A stretch of 64,000 bases of DNA from JAGVSR01 sp963778225 (GTDB lineage: Bacteria > Pseudomonadota > Alphaproteobacteria > Rhizobiales > Hyphomicrobiaceae), in contig CAVZTR010000008.1 of NCBI GenBank assembly GCA_963778225.1, forward strand, positions 1 to 64,000, in the 5' to 3' direction. The position numbers and the translations under genes were made by a program. Shown here in pieces: positions 27,491-38,323 of the stretch (the first letter of the stretch is position 1; each line of letters starts with the position of its first letter). Below the pieces are notes generated by a model. That model worked only from the letters and a program-made list of their open reading frames with translations. It did not search any database and was not told where the DNA came from.

Positions 27491-28822
27491 ATGCAGACGA
27501 GCGACAAGCTCCTGGCCGACTTGAAGCTTCTCCACCCGAAGCTCATCGACCTTTCTCTCGGACGCATCGAGCGCTTGCTGGAAAAGCTTGGCCGCCCGCA
27601 CGAAAAGCTGCCCCCCGTCGTGCATATTGCGGGCACCAACGGCAAGGGCTCCACGACGGCATTTCTCAAGGCCATGTTATCGGCGGCCGGTCTGCGCGTG
27701 CACGTCTATACCTCGCCCCATCTGGTCCGGTTCCATGAGCGCATCGAACTCGCCGGCAACGACTGCGTTTCTCGTCCCATCGGCGAAGACCAACTCGTCG
27801 ATGTCCTGACGCGCACGCAAGCTGTGAACGACGGCGACGACATCACCCAATTCGAGATCACGACGGCGGCAGCATTCCTCGCTTACGCCGAAACCCCCGC
27901 GGACGTTCTACTTCTCGAAGTCGGCCTGGGCGGTCGCCTGGATGCAACGAACGTCGTCAAGCGCCCCGCACTCACCGTCATCACGCCCGTGTCGATGGAT
28001 CATGCCGAGAAGCTCGGCTCCACCATCGCCAAGATCGCCGGTGAGAAAGCCGGCATCCTCAAGCGCGGCGTCACCTGCATCGTCGCGCAGCAAGCCGATG
28101 AAGCAATGGACGTCATTCGCGAGACCGCCGATCGTGTCGGCGCCAAGCTGATCGTCTGGGGCCAGGACTTCGACGCCTTCGAACAGAACGGCCGCCTCGT
28201 CGTCCAAACCGAAACGCATGTGCTCGATCTGCCGCTCCCCGCACTCGTCGGCCGCCACCAGATCGTCAACGCCGGCACGGCCGTCGCGGCAGCCCTGCAA
28301 CTGGGCGAGTTACGCCAGAATGAAGTGGCCATCGAGCGCGGCCTCGTCACAGCCAAATGGCCGGCGCGGATGCAGCGTCTCGACTCAGGTCCCCTGCCGG
28401 AACTTCTCGGCCGCAACAGCGAACTGTGGCTCGACGGCGGTCACAATCCCTCCGCCGGCATCGCCCTGGCGCAAACGCTCGCTGATCTGGATGATCGTTC
28501 CCCCAAGCCGGTCTACCTCATCTGCGGCATGATGGGCCTGAAAGACGCAGCGGGCTTCCTCTCACCCTTCCGCGGCCTCGTCCGGCATATCGTAACCGTG
28601 CCGATACCCGGCGCTCACGAAGCGCCGTTCACGCCGGACGCTTTGGCTGAAGTCGCGCATCGCGCCGATCTCTCGGCTGACAGTGCAGTTGATGTCGAAA
28701 ACGCTCTGAAGCGCATTGAAGTCCTGGACGTCTCGCCCAAGCGCGTCCTCATCTGCGGCTCCCTTTATCTCGCAGGCCATGTGCTCGCCCGACAGGAAGG
28801 CGTCGAAGTCCAAGGCAATTGA
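27491..28822 (+). CDS. folC: Bifunctional folylpolyglutamate synthase/dihydrofolate synthase
   Basis: Adds glutamate to dihydropteroate and folates. 443 residues, Mur-ligase-type fold. The P-loop is GTNGKGSTTAFLKAM near residue 47; SPHLVRFHERIEL and EVGLGGRLDATNVV follow, then ITPVSMDHAEKLG. The start at 27491 (MQTSDKLLADLK) has GAAGAG 7 nt upstream; an in-frame ATG at 27464 is possible. accD-folC-trxA order is a common alphaproteobacterial arrangement, here with trxA in opposite orientation. Confidence 0.95.
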   Translation: MQTSDKLLADLKLLHPKLIDLSLGRIERLLEKLGRPHEKLPPVVHIAGTNGKGSTTAFLKAMLSAAGLRVHVYTSPHLVRFHERIELAGNDCVSRPIGEDQLVDVLTRTQAVNDGDDITQFEITTAAAFLAYAETPADVLLLEVGLGGRLDATNVVKRPALTVITPVSMDHAEKLGSTIAKIAGEKAGILKRGVTCIVAQQADEAMDVIRETADRVGAKLIVWGQDFDAFEQNGRLVVQTETHVLDLPLPALVGRHQIVNAGTAVAAALQLGELRQNEVAIERGLVTAKWPARMQRLDSGPLPELLGRNSELWLDGGHNPSAGIALAQTLADLDDRSPKPVYLICGMMGLKDAAGFLSPFRGLVRHIVTVPIPGAHEAPFTPDALAEVAHRADLSADSAVDVENALKRIEVLDVSPKRVLICGSLYLAGHVLARQEGVEVQGN

Positions 28823-28838
28823 CGCTGGGCAATAGAAA

Positions 28839-28864
28839 GGCCGCGCGGTTTTCACCGCGCGGCC
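28839..28864. terminator. Hairpin between convergent folC and trxA
   Basis: An 11-bp perfect stem, GGCCGCGCGGT with ACCGCGCGGCC around TTTC, 16 nt after the folC stop and 23 nt after the trxA stop on the other strand. Only a short T run (TTTC) is present on the minus-strand side, so termination strength is uncertain. Confidence 0.65.
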
Positions 28865-28887
28865 CTACGTGTCCTTGATCAACGAGC

Positions 28888-29223
28888 TTAAACGACGAGC
28901 GCGCCGTTGATGAAGTCCTCGAGGCGCTTCTTCTGCACCATCGCGCCCGACTGACGAGCCTTCACTTCACCGCCGTGGAAAACGATCAGCGTGGGCATCG
29001 CCTGGATGGCATATTTCGTCGTGATGCCCGGGCTCTTATCGACATCGACCTTTACGACCTTGACCTTGCCCTTCATATCGGCCGCGACCGCATCGAGCGT
29101 CGGCGCCATGGCTTTGCACGGTCCGCACCACTCAGCATAGAAGTCCACGACGACCGGTTCGGTCGACTTCAGCACGACTTCATCGAAGGTGCTGTCGGAA
29201 ACGACGGGGGTTTCGGTGCCCAT
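28888..29223 (-). CDS. trxA: Thioredoxin
   Basis: Cytosolic disulphide reductase. 111 residues with the WCGPC active site (Cys33 and Cys36), VVVDFYAEWCGPC context, the cis-Pro loop AMPTLIVF and the usual C-terminal helix KKRLEDFI. Starts at ATG 29223. It is the last gene of the leftward block; the addA stop is 63 nt upstream. Confidence 0.96.
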   Translation of the reverse strand: MGTETPVVSDSTFDEVVLKSTEPVVVDFYAEWCGPCKAMAPTLDAVAADMKGKVKVVKVDVDKSPGITTKYAIQAMPTLIVFHGGEVKARQSGAMVQKKRLEDFINGALVV

Positions 29224-29286
29224 GTGGATCTCACTGTTTTCCGCCGACGCACAGGGAATGCCGCCGGCTCTGATCGGACGAAAGAC

Positions 29287-32200
29287 TTAAGAACGCCCGC
29301 CCGCCGCGTCAAGGCTGGCCGCATCCAGCCGCCACAGACCGGCGGCGTATGTATCCAGAATTGCTTGAGGAATTTCCATAATCTGCGGCACTTCGGTCCA
29401 GAGCAGTGCGGCCCGGACGGGCATACCTGGATAGATTTCCTGGAGCGCCAGTCGGTAGGCCGCGAGCTGGTAGAGATAAACCGGCGCCACATCCTCCACC
29501 TTGGAGGGCGCCGCGCGGTTGGTCTTGTAGTCGATGATCAGCACAGCCTCGCGGGTCACCGCCAGCCGGTCGATCTGCCCGGTCAGCTTCAGCGCCGGTC
29601 CGCGTCCCGAGGGCTGAGGGATCTCCGCCACGATCGGCACTTCCGCACGGCTCCCCGCCGCAAACAGTGCGCCGAACGCAGGATCGTTCACGATCGCCAG
29701 AACCTCTTTGGCAATGCTCCGCCGCGTCCGCTCCGGAAGATGCCCCGCTCGCGCTTCGAGATAAGCTGCCGCCGCCGTCGCGCGACGGGACGGATCGATA
29801 CCCGGCAGATGTTCCAACAGCGCGTGACTGAGCGTACCGCGCAAGAAGCGATCGCCGTCGAGCCCCGCGCCGTCCGATATCCCGCGCACCGGGGACGGAG
29901 CGGCAGGCTCACCCAACGGATCAGCAGCAGGCGTCGCGGCAACGGGCTCACCCGCATCGTCCGTGTCGTACGGCGCCAGCCGCGACGGGGCGAGCGGAAT
30001 ACTGAGGGATTTCTCCCGCGGCGCAGGCGTCTCCGCCCATGACGGCCGCGCCTGGGCGACCACGTCCTGCATCGCGTCTGACGTCTTGGCGTCTGGCGCC
30101 ACGCCCTCCGCCTGCGGTTCGTCGGCTCGGTAGAGGATCGGCTCGTGCCCCGGTGCATCGGGCGCCACACCGAGCGCCTCGCAGACAATGTCGAACCAGC
30201 ACCCGCGGCCCCGTCCGTTCTTGCCCTCGAAGCCGGCGACGATCAGCCGATCGCGCGGTCGTGTCATGGCGACATAGAGCAGCCGGTTGCGCTCCTCCAA
30301 TTCGCGTTGCTGCCCCACGGCGCGCGCAGTCTGCACCGCCGGCAGGATCTTTGATCCGCTGACCGGCCATACGAAAGGCGCCGCCTCTTCCGGATTGCGC
30401 CTGAGAGCTTCCAGCACGAGAGGTTTGCCGCCGCCACTGCCGCTGGCCCCCGTCGCGCACGTGTCGGGCAGAAACACGATCGGTGCCTCCAGGCCCTTCG
30501 CCCCGTGAATGGTCATCACGCGAACTTCGTCGCGAGCATGTTCCGTGTCGCGCTTGATCTCACGCTCTTCTTCGGTGAGCGCGTGCAGGAAGCCCGTCAG
30601 CGACGCCGGCGCGCTGTCGTCGTAAGTCAGCGCAACATTGAGAAACTCATCCACGGGATCGGCCGCATCCGGTCCCAATCGTCCGATAAGCTTCGCCCGC
30701 ACGCCGTCACGATCGAGCAGGCTCGCCCAGAACTCATACGGCGGTGTGAAGTCAGCCGCCTTGCGCCATCGCTTCAGCGTCTCCGCAGCGGCTGCGTACC
30801 TGATATCGCTGGCCGCTGTGTCGAGCAGCGACTTCCACAGCGTACCTTTGCGTCCGTGCGCCAGACGCAACAGATCCTCGTCGTCGAAATCGAAGATCGG
30901 ACTTTTCAGAACTTCCGCAAGCGCCAGGTCGTCTTCCGGCAGCGTGAGAAAACCGCCCAGTGAGATCAGATCCTGCACGGCAATATGCTGCGTCAGCGCC
31001 AGACGATCGGCACCGGCAACCGGCACGCCGGCTGCTTTCAGCGCCGTCACCATTGGCCCCGCGAATGGCCGCCGCTTACGCACCAGAATGAGAATGTCGC
31101 CCGCGCGCACGTTGCGCCCTTCGGACGCAAGCATCTCGCCGGTGTCCAGCCAGTCCTTTGATGGTCGCAGCAATGCGATTTGCAAGTCTCAGCGCCGGCG
31201 CCATCGTCGACGTTTCATCGAGTGGCGACCACGGGTCTGCGAGATCGCCCGCAGTCCAAACCTCCGGCCGCCAGACCTCGACTGAGCCGGCCTGCCCTAG
31301 CCGCTTCGCGATGTGGCGGATGCCGGAAGGCCCGGCGGGTACGCCCGGTGTGCGCGCGCCATCCGCGAATACGGTATCGACGGTCGCAAGCACCGGCGCA
31401 GTCGTGCGAAACGAAACGTTCAGATCCACGCGATGGAACGGTGCTTGAACATCGCGTGCAAGGTCCTCGAACCGCCCGCCCATCTGGGCGAACTTCTCCG
31501 GTGCAGCGCCTTGAAACGAATAGATCGACTGCTTCTCGTCGCCCACGGCGAAGATCGTGCGCGGCTCTTCGCGTGCCCCGCCACCTGCGAAGAATTCCTC
31601 CGCCAGCCGCGACACCACCTGCCACTGTTCCGGGCTCGTATCCTGGCTCTCGTCCACGAGCAGATGATCAAGCCCGTTGTCGAGTTTGTAGAGCACCCAT
31701 TCCGCCGAACTGCGCGTCGCCAGCAGGGTCTTTGTGCGCTGGATCAGATCTTCGAAATCCAGCGCCGCCCGGCGCGCTTTCGCCTCGTCATACTTTTGCA
31801 GAACGGCGTCCGCCAGTCGATACAGCGCGACCGTCGCCTCGACGACTTCGCAGCCCTTCAACTCCTGCCAAAGAGGAATGAATTGCCCCTGCGCCCGCGA
31901 AAGCATGAGTTCGGTTTCGGGATAGGCAGCCGCCGTCTTCTTCGTTGCAAACGACTCGCGTGGCTCGTCTTTGCTATTGAAGAACAAGTCGCACAGCAGT
32001 TGCGCCCGCGACCGTGCCGATGTCGCCGATGCGATCTCGCGAAGGCAAGCCGCCCGCTTCTGATCGTTGGCGCTTCCGCGCTGAAACATTTCCGCCAGTT
32101 GCAAGCAATCGGCGTCCGTCAACAACCCCAAAATGTCCGATAGCAGCGTCTCACTCGAAACCCCGCGCCGCACAGTGAAGTGCGTCCGCAGCAGAAGCTC

Positions 32201-32887
32201 TGTCCGCTCCAGTCCTTCCTTCGACGACGGCATCCGAACCGCATCTTCGATCCATCTCTTGTGCGTCAACGCTCCTGCCAGAACATCGTCGAACCGCTCG
32301 TCGGCCGCGTGCGCTACTGCGCAGTCGAGCGCCCGCGCCAGAGGCGACCCGGGCGACCGGCACGCCTCAGCCAGCACATCGTCGATCGCCTGCCGCCGAA
32401 GATCGCGCGCCTCCAATTCATCGAGGATCGCAAACCCCGGCGTCACGCCCGCTTCCAGCGGAAAGCGCTGTAGCAGCCGCTCCGCGAAGGCGTGGATCGT
32501 CTGAACCTTGAAGCCGCCCGGCGTTTCGATCGAAGCCGTAAAGAGCGTCCGCGCCCGAGCGACCTCGTCCACCGTCGGCGCGCGCGACAGCAGCTTGAAC
32601 AAATCTTCTTGCAGTGCCGCCTCGCTCAGCGTCACCCACCGCGCGAGATCATCGAAGACGCGCTTCGACATCTCCGATGCCGCTGCCTTTGTGTACGTGA
32701 GACATAGGATCTTCTGCGGCGCCACACCCGACAACAACAGCCTCAGCACGCGCATTTTCAGTACGTGCGTCTTGCCCGTGCCGGCATTCGCGCTCACCCA
32801 CACGGAAGCGGCCGGATCGGAAGCCTGCAACTGCACACGGCTGGTGCGATCGAGTTCGTCAGCGATGCTCGCCATCAGCGCGTTCAT
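29287..32887 (-). CDS. addA: Double-strand break repair helicase AddA, reading frame interrupted
   Basis: UvrD-type helicase-nuclease subunit of AddAB, the alphaproteobacterial counterpart of RecBCD. The ATG at 32887 overlaps the addB stop (ATGA), a sign of translational coupling. Walker A SANAGTGKTHVLK is near residue 30; the Walker B-type motif LLVDESQDTSPEQW is in the first half; the C-terminal nuclease motif IIDYKTNRAAP is present. The frame is intact to about 31160 (RIAATIK) and resumes one frame over (DWLDTGEMLASEG). Removing one G from the AAAGG there gives IKDWLDTG, and the span is one base over a multiple of three. Repaired length is about 1199 residues, normal. An indel error is likely. 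Confidence 0.93.
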
Positions 32888-35800
32888 GCCTCGCCCTCCT
32901 CTGCGCCGTCGCCCTCGTTCGACGACCACTCCGCAACCCGGGCCAGATGTGCAAATTCGTCGAAGTCATACGAGAACCCCTGCCGCCGCACGGGCCGGTA
33001 GGGGGTCGATGGATCGTCAAAACGGGCGATGTGCGACTTCAGGCCGTTCAGGGTATCAGTCGCGAGCGCCGCGATATCCGCGCACTTGATGTCGATCTCC
33101 TCACCTGGCGGCTCACCGCCCGACGCACGGATGTAACGCAACGCCCGAATGGTCCCGGGCGGCACGTGCGCAAAGCCTGCCTCCAGCGCGATGGCCGCCT
33201 CCAGCGGCAACTGCGGTGAAAGTCCGCTGGTCACCTTTTTCGTGTTTGGCGGCGTGCCCGTCTTGTAGTCCGTGATCACGAGACCCATCGGACCCACATC
33301 GATCCTGTCCGCGCGCGCCGTCAGCGTAAATGGCCCGCCCGGCGCATCGAACACCAGTTTGCCGCTGGTCTCTGACACCACGAGATCGACCCCTTTGCGT
33401 CGCTCCGGTTCCGTCTCCGCGAACCACTGCGCAAAGCGCAGGAATCGCGGCACCCAGAATGCGGCGATGCGCGGATGCGTGCGGTAATCATCGAGAATGC
33501 TCTGCGCCATGCCCGCGAGCGTCTGCTGAATATCGTTCGGTAGCGAAGACGGATGCGCCTTTGCGAAGTTCGACAACGCCTCGTGGATGATGCTGCCGCG
33601 CAGCGATGCACCCGGTTGCGTCCCGAGCGGGTCGAGCGGTTCCAGGCCTAAGATCTCGCGCGCGAAGATCGCATAGGGATTGCCGATGAATTTCTCGATC
33701 CGCGAAACGGAGAGCTTGCGCGGTCTGACCTCAAGCGGCGGTCGTGGCTCGGGACATTTCACGCTCGGCCGTCGCGTGATCACGTCCCGCTGCCGCGCCC
33801 AGGCCAGCCATGGCATCGCCGGCCGCAAGGCCTCTCGTGCGCCTGCGCCATTGAGTAAAGCCTGCAACCGCAACAGCCAGCGCGAGGGGACCGCCGGCAC
33901 CCCGTCCACCTTCTGCGCCCGCGTCAGGATCACCTCGCGCGCGCCGAGCAGCGTCACGAAATCATGTGCCGCCTGACCGATCTTCTCTTCCGGCGAGGGT
34001 AACTTGAGATCACCCCGCATGGGCCGGTTGAGCCACGGTCCCGGATCCGCCGATTCAGGCCACGTGCCGTCGTTCAGCGATCCCAGAATGACGACATCGG
34101 TCTGCTGCAACCGCGCCTCGAACGGTCCCCAGATGAACAGCCGCGGATGCACCGGCACGCGCGGCCGAACGTTGATGCCGGAAATCAGGCTGCGATAAAG
34201 ATCGGGATAATCACGCGCCGGAACGTGCACCTTGGGCAAATTCTCGTCGAGCAGATCGGTAAAGAACCGCTGTGCGGCATCGCCGGCTTCCCCCACCCAA
34301 AGTGGCGAAGGTGCAGCGTCACCATCGGGAAGCCGCGCCAGATTTTCTGCAACCGCCACATGGGCGCGTGCCAGATCGGCGATGGCCTGTGCGTCGGCCG
34401 ACGCCGTCACGCTCGCCAGCGGCTGGAATGCAACCTTCAGCGACTGCACGAGATCGCGCGCTGCATTCCAGTCCTCGACCCACAGCCGCCGCACGGCGCG
34501 GCTGCGCCGCTCGCCGGAAACCGTCTCGTGCTGCGCCTGCTCGATCGCTGCTTCAACGCCGTCGAGGCCTTGCCCGAAGAATGGCGTGCGAAACGCCGCG
34601 ATCTCGAGCGCCCGCGCCGCACGGCGAATGGCGAATGGGTCCAGCCCAAGGCGCGTCAGCGGATGCTTCAACAGCGCCATCAGCGTCGCGGGTGCATAGC
34701 CGTCCGCATGGGCCGCCACCACGAGTTCTAGAAACGCACCCGGAACCGTTTTCGCAAATGGCCGGCCGGCGGAATCATCGACACGAATACCCCAGCTCTC
34801 CAGCCGGATCGCCACGCGCCGCGCAAGCAATCGGTCAGGCGAGACGAGCGCCGCCGTCCGGCCGGGAATCTCCGCCGCGTGCCGCAGGATCAGCGCGATC
34901 GCCTCCGCCTCGTCCTGCGCGGTCGGCGCCTCGATCAGGCTGAGCCCATCGAGCGCCGCCGCCCGCTTTATCTCGTCACCGAGCTTTGCAACGTATCCGT
35001 GCCACCGCCCCGTCGTGCGCGATGGTCGCAGCGCTTCCGAGATCAGTTCCTCCCGCGCCGCCTGCCGTTCGTCCACCGCCGCGCCCGGCAGCACACGCAC
35101 GTCGGCCCGTCTTAGACCGAGTTCTTTGAGCAGTTTGGCGAGCCCGTGCTGCGGATGCTCGGCGTGAGCCTCCTCCGCTTTGTCCGAGAGGATCACGTCC
35201 CAGCTCTCGTCGTCGAGCGTCAGATCGAGCGCCGGCAGGACGATCGCGCCGTTCGGCAGTGCCGCCACCGCCTGCATCAACTCCACCGTCGCCGGCACCG
35301 AACCCGTGACACCAGCCACGATGACCGGCCCCTTTGGCGGTGACGCCGCCAGCCTCTTTGCATCCGACCGGATAACGGCGTTACGCCGCGCTGCGGGCGA
35401 CAAGAGACCGTGCGCCTCGAGATAACTTGGCCAGTTGGAGGTGACGATCTCGAGGAACCGCAGCGTCTTCTGCCAGTGCTCCGAATAACTCTCCGGCACC
35501 AGCGTCTGCAGTCCGTCGAGGGAAACGCCTTCGGTCTCGACCATATCCATCAGCCGCGCCAACTCCGCGGCGAGCGTCACGGCCTGCGCGGGCGTTGCCG
35601 CTCCCGCCGCAACGATCTCGATGCCATTGTCGTCGCGTCCTCGCATGGCCTCAGACCAGCGCATAACAAGTTGAGTGAGAGCCAAACGCCGGTGCATCTC
35701 GCTGATGGCCGGGCCAATGGCGGCCCCGCGCTCGCCCCGCGCCGCGTCCATGATCAACGACAGATCTTCGTCGCCCTCTGAAATCGGCAGGATCGTCGGC

Positions 35801-36033
35801 AGCAGCATCGCGCGCCCGCCGCCCGCGGCAAGGAATGCGTCCTGCAACGCGCGCGTGGCGCGCCGCGTCGGCAGATAAAGTGTGAGTTCCGTGAGATCGA
35901 CTGGGCTCGGCTTGGCTCCGCCGGACGTGGGCAGATCGCCGTTGAGGATCGCCGTCGCCAGCGCACGCAGGAACGGCTGCCCGGCAGGCACTGTGTAGAT
36001 GCGGCGCTCTGCGGACACGAGATCAGCGCACAT
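32884..36033 (-). CDS. addB: Double-strand break repair protein AddB
   Basis: Second subunit of AddAB: an inactivated helicase core plus a C-terminal RecB-type nuclease. 1049 residues. The nuclease motif VITDYKTGTPP is about 130 residues before the C-terminus. Only three Cys residues are visible in the whole protein (near residue 2, around KCPEP and around KCADI), so the four-Cys iron-sulphur staple described for Bacillus AddB is not present. The start overlaps the end of the nucleotidyltransferase gene by 11 nt and the stop overlaps addA, so the set is an operon. Confidence 0.94.
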   Translation of the reverse strand: MCADLVSAERRIYTVPAGQPFLRALATAILNGDLPTSGGAKPSPVDLTELTLYLPTRRATRALQDAFLAAGGGRAMLLPTILPISEGDEDLSLIMDAARGERGAAIGPAISEMHRRLALTQLVMRWSEAMRGRDDNGIEIVAAGAATPAQAVTLAAELARLMDMVETEGVSLDGLQTLVPESYSEHWQKTLRFLEIVTSNWPSYLEAHGLLSPAARRNAVIRSDAKRLAASPPKGPVIVAGVTGSVPATVELMQAVAALPNGAIVLPALDLTLDDESWDVILSDKAEEAHAEHPQHGLAKLLKELGLRRADVRVLPGAAVDERQAAREELISEALRPSRTTGRWHGYVAKLGDEIKRAAALDGLSLIEAPTAQDEAEAIALILRHAAEIPGRTAALVSPDRLLARRVAIRLESWGIRVDDSAGRPFAKTVPGAFLELVVAAHADGYAPATLMALLKHPLTRLGLDPFAIRRAARALEIAAFRTPFFGQGLDGVEAAIEQAQHETVSGERRSRAVRRLWVEDWNAARDLVQSLKVAFQPLASVTASADAQAIADLARAHVAVAENLARLPDGDAAPSPLWVGEAGDAAQRFFTDLLDENLPKVHVPARDYPDLYRSLISGINVRPRVPVHPRLFIWGPFEARLQQTDVVILGSLNDGTWPESADPGPWLNRPMRGDLKLPSPEEKIGQAAHDFVTLLGAREVILTRAQKVDGVPAVPSRWLLRLQALLNGAGAREALRPAMPWLAWARQRDVITRRPSVKCPEPRPPLEVRPRKLSVSRIEKFIGNPYAIFAREILGLEPLDPLGTQPGASLRGSIIHEALSNFAKAHPSSLPNDIQQTLAGMAQSILDDYRTHPRIAAFWVPRFLRFAQWFAETEPERRKGVDLVVSETSGKLVFDAPGGPFTLTARADRIDVGPMGLVITDYKTGTPPNTKKVTSGLSPQLPLEAAIALEAGFAHVPPGTIRALRYIRASGGEPPGEEIDIKCADIAALATDTLNGLKSHIARFDDPSTPYRPVRRQGFSYDFDEFAHLARVAEWSSNEGDGAEEGEA

Positions 36034-36739
36034 GTTCGAGCTTCAGACGCTGTTCGGCCTCAGCCAGTGCGTCCGGCGTACCGACGTGCATCCAGACGCC
36101 ATCGAGACGTGATCCATACAAGCGCCGCGCCGCGATGGATCGGTCCCACACCTTGTTCAGCGAGAACGCACCCTTCGGCGCACCCTTGAACATGCGCGGA
36201 TGCGCAATCGACACGCCTGCAAAAACGAAGGGCGCCTCCTGACGCTCGCTCCGCCGCGTCAGAATGCCGGATGAATCCATGTTGAAATCGCCGTGGCCGT
36301 CATAGCCGATGCTCGTCGCCGCCAGCGCCAGCAGCATCAAGCCATCCATCCGCTCACCGTCCCATGCTGCGATCAGCCGTGACAGCGATCCCCCGATGCC
36401 CTCGATCCACGCCGTATCCGCGTTATGAATGAGAAACGGCCGGTCGCCGATAAGCGGCAGCGCGTTCACCACGCCGCCGCCGGTATCGAGCAGTTTGCCG
36501 CGCTCGTCCGAGATGAGGATCTGCGGGCTCTTGCGGCCCTTCAGGTGCGCTTCGAGCTGATCGGCGAGATAGTGCACATTGACCACCACGCGTGTGATCC
36601 CCGCTTCCTCCAGGCGATCCAGCGCATGGTCGATCAGCGCGCGCCCACCGAGCCGCACGAGCGGCTTGGGCACCATGTCGGTCAAGGGCCGCATGCGGGT
36701 CCCGAGACCGGCGCCGAGGATCATCGCGGTATCGATCAC
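36023..36739 (-). CDS. MurU-like sugar-phosphate nucleotidyltransferase
   Basis: 238 residues, GT-A nucleotidyltransferase fold starting AMILGAGLGTRMRPLTDMV with the conserved Lys in PKPLVRLGG, and LDTGGGVVNALP for sugar binding. Together with the preceding AmgK-like kinase it fits the MurU step: uridylyl transfer to MurNAc-1-phosphate giving UDP-MurNAc, which bypasses de novo synthesis and fosfomycin-sensitive MurA. A mannose-1-phosphate guanylyltransferase label would be the generic alternative. It starts 30 nt after the upstream gene ends and overlaps addB. Confidence 0.85.
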   Translation of the reverse strand: MIDTAMILGAGLGTRMRPLTDMVPKPLVRLGGRALIDHALDRLEEAGITRVVVNVHYLADQLEAHLKGRKSPQILISDERGKLLDTGGGVVNALPLIGDRPFLIHNADTAWIEGIGGSLSRLIAAWDGERMDGLMLLALAATSIGYDGHGDFNMDSSGILTRRSERQEAPFVFAGVSIAHPRMFKGAPKGAFSLNKVWDRSIAARRLYGSRLDGVWMHVGTPDALAEAEQRLKLEHVR

Positions 36740-36769
36740 AAAGACCTCCGGGTGTGCCGCAACTGCGGA

Positions 36770-38323
36770 TCAGGGCAAGGGCGCCTTCGCGCGGATCTCT
36801 CCGGTAAAGTGCCGATCGTACCACCGCGCCAGACCGGCCAGATCCGGATGCGCGAGGTCCCGCTCCAGATAGCGCCATATGCGCGGAATGTGGCGCAGAT
36901 AATGGGGTTTCCCATCGCGTTTCCACAGGCGCGCAAAAATCCCCAGGATCTTCGTGTTCCGCTGTGCGCCGAGTGCGGCATACGCATACCGGAACGCGGC
37001 CTCGTCGAAGCCCGCATCCCGCGCCCGCACCGCCGTCATATACCGGTCATAGAGGCGATCCTCGATGTCCGGCGCAACATCGAGCCGCGCGTCCTGCAAA
37101 AGCGACACCAGATCGAATGCCGGATGTCCGATCAAGGCATCCTGAAAATCAATGATCCCAACCGTGTTGTGCGCGGCACCGTTGCGCTCAGGCATGTAGA
37201 GCAGGTTCGGCGAGTGATAATCGCGCAAGACGATCGTCTGATTGGGATCGGCCATGAGCCTGTCCAGAACCGGCGCCCACGCATCATCGAACGCCCGCCG
37301 CACGTCGTCCGCGATCGGCGCACCGAACACCAGCGGCCAATACCAGTCCGGCAGCAGCGTCGTCTCGATCTCGTACGCCCCGCGATCGTAAGTCTGGACC
37401 GGCGACGCCTGCCCCTCACCCGCATTCCAGTCGCGGATGCGCCTTGCATCGATAGCGCGCATCTCGACAAGCGTATCTGTCGCCGCCGCCCACATCGTCT
37501 CGAGATCGGTTCCTTTTCCGACCTCGACGCCGAACACGCGATCACCAAGATCGCCGATCAGCATCAACCCACGCGCATGATCGGCCGCATGAATAGTGGG
37601 TGTCACCAGCCCGGCGGACGCAAGCAGCCGCCCCACGCTCTCGAATGCGGTCGTGCCCTCTGCCAAATGCGCGATGCGGCTGTACGGCAGCCCGCCTTTG
37701 ATCGGCGGTCCATCCGGCTGCGGCGGCCAGTCCATGAGAATGACGGGCTCCTCATCGCGAACTGTTCGCGCATAGGCCCGGGGCGACGCATCGCCCTGCA
37801 GATAAGACACCGTCGCCGTCTCCGGCACGCCATGAGCGCTGAGAAATTCAGAAATGTCCCGCAAGCGAGCGAGGCGCGGTTCCCACGTTCCGCGCGCTTC
37901 GACCGCGACATCGCGCAGGTCACCGCCGCCGCTCTCCGTCAGGGTAATGTCGAGGCGATCCCCGCCCAGCAGCGATGGCGCCCGCTCCGGCCACTCGATG
38001 AGCACGGCACCGTTTTCTGCGAGATCGGAGATCCCAAGTTCCAGAGCCTCGTTCTCGTCCGACAAACGATAGAGGTCGATGTGCGCGAGCCCCAGCCGCG
38101 GCGTATCGTAGGTCTGCACGAGCGCAAATGTCGGGCTCGGCACCTCCGCCTCGTCGTCGCCGAGCATCGCCCGGATCAGGGCGCGCGCGAACGTCGTCTT
38201 GCCGGCGCCCAGATCGCCATGCAGCGCCAGCGTGTCACCAACTCGGATCTTTAGAGCAACGAGTTGAGCAAGACGGCGGACAGCCGGTTCGTCAGCCTCA
38301 GGAAGCGTCCAATTGTTCGGCAT
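36770..38323 (-). CDS. TsaE-AmgK fusion: t6A ATPase subunit and amino-sugar kinase-like phosphotransferase
   Basis: 517 residues in two domains. Residues about 10-150 are TsaE, the ATPase that drives t6A37 modification of ANN-decoding tRNAs with TsaB and TsaD (Walker A HGDLGAGKTTFARALI, SPTFALVQTY, HIDLYRL). Residues about 170-510 are an aminoglycoside-phosphotransferase-fold kinase like AmgK (catalytic VLRDYHSPNLLY, then IIDFQDALIGHPAFDL), which phosphorylates MurNAc/GlcNAc at C1. This fusion is widespread in Alphaproteobacteria. The ATG at 38323 overlaps the kinase gene upstream by 26 nt; a start at 38350 is possible. It is followed directly by the MurU-like gene. Confidence 0.9.
   Translation of the reverse strand: MPNNWTLPEADEPAVRRLAQLVALKIRVGDTLALHGDLGAGKTTFARALIRAMLGDDEAEVPSPTFALVQTYDTPRLGLAHIDLYRLSDENEALELGISDLAENGAVLIEWPERAPSLLGGDRLDITLTESGGGDLRDVAVEARGTWEPRLARLRDISEFLSAHGVPETATVSYLQGDASPRAYARTVRDEEPVILMDWPPQPDGPPIKGGLPYSRIAHLAEGTTAFESVGRLLASAGLVTPTIHAADHARGLMLIGDLGDRVFGVEVGKGTDLETMWAAATDTLVEMRAIDARRIRDWNAGEGQASPVQTYDRGAYEIETTLLPDWYWPLVFGAPIADDVRRAFDDAWAPVLDRLMADPNQTIVLRDYHSPNLLYMPERNGAAHNTVGIIDFQDALIGHPAFDLVSLLQDARLDVAPDIEDRLYDRYMTAVRARDAGFDEAAFRYAYAALGAQRNTKILGIFARLWKRDGKPHYLRHIPRIWRYLERDLAHPDLAGLARWYDRHFTGEIRAKAPLP

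Noticed and set aside
36425..38254. A 609-codon plus-strand ORF over the TsaE-AmgK and MurU-like genes
   Set aside because: It is a shadow of two clearly recognised genes and is rich in Arg and His without domain structure.
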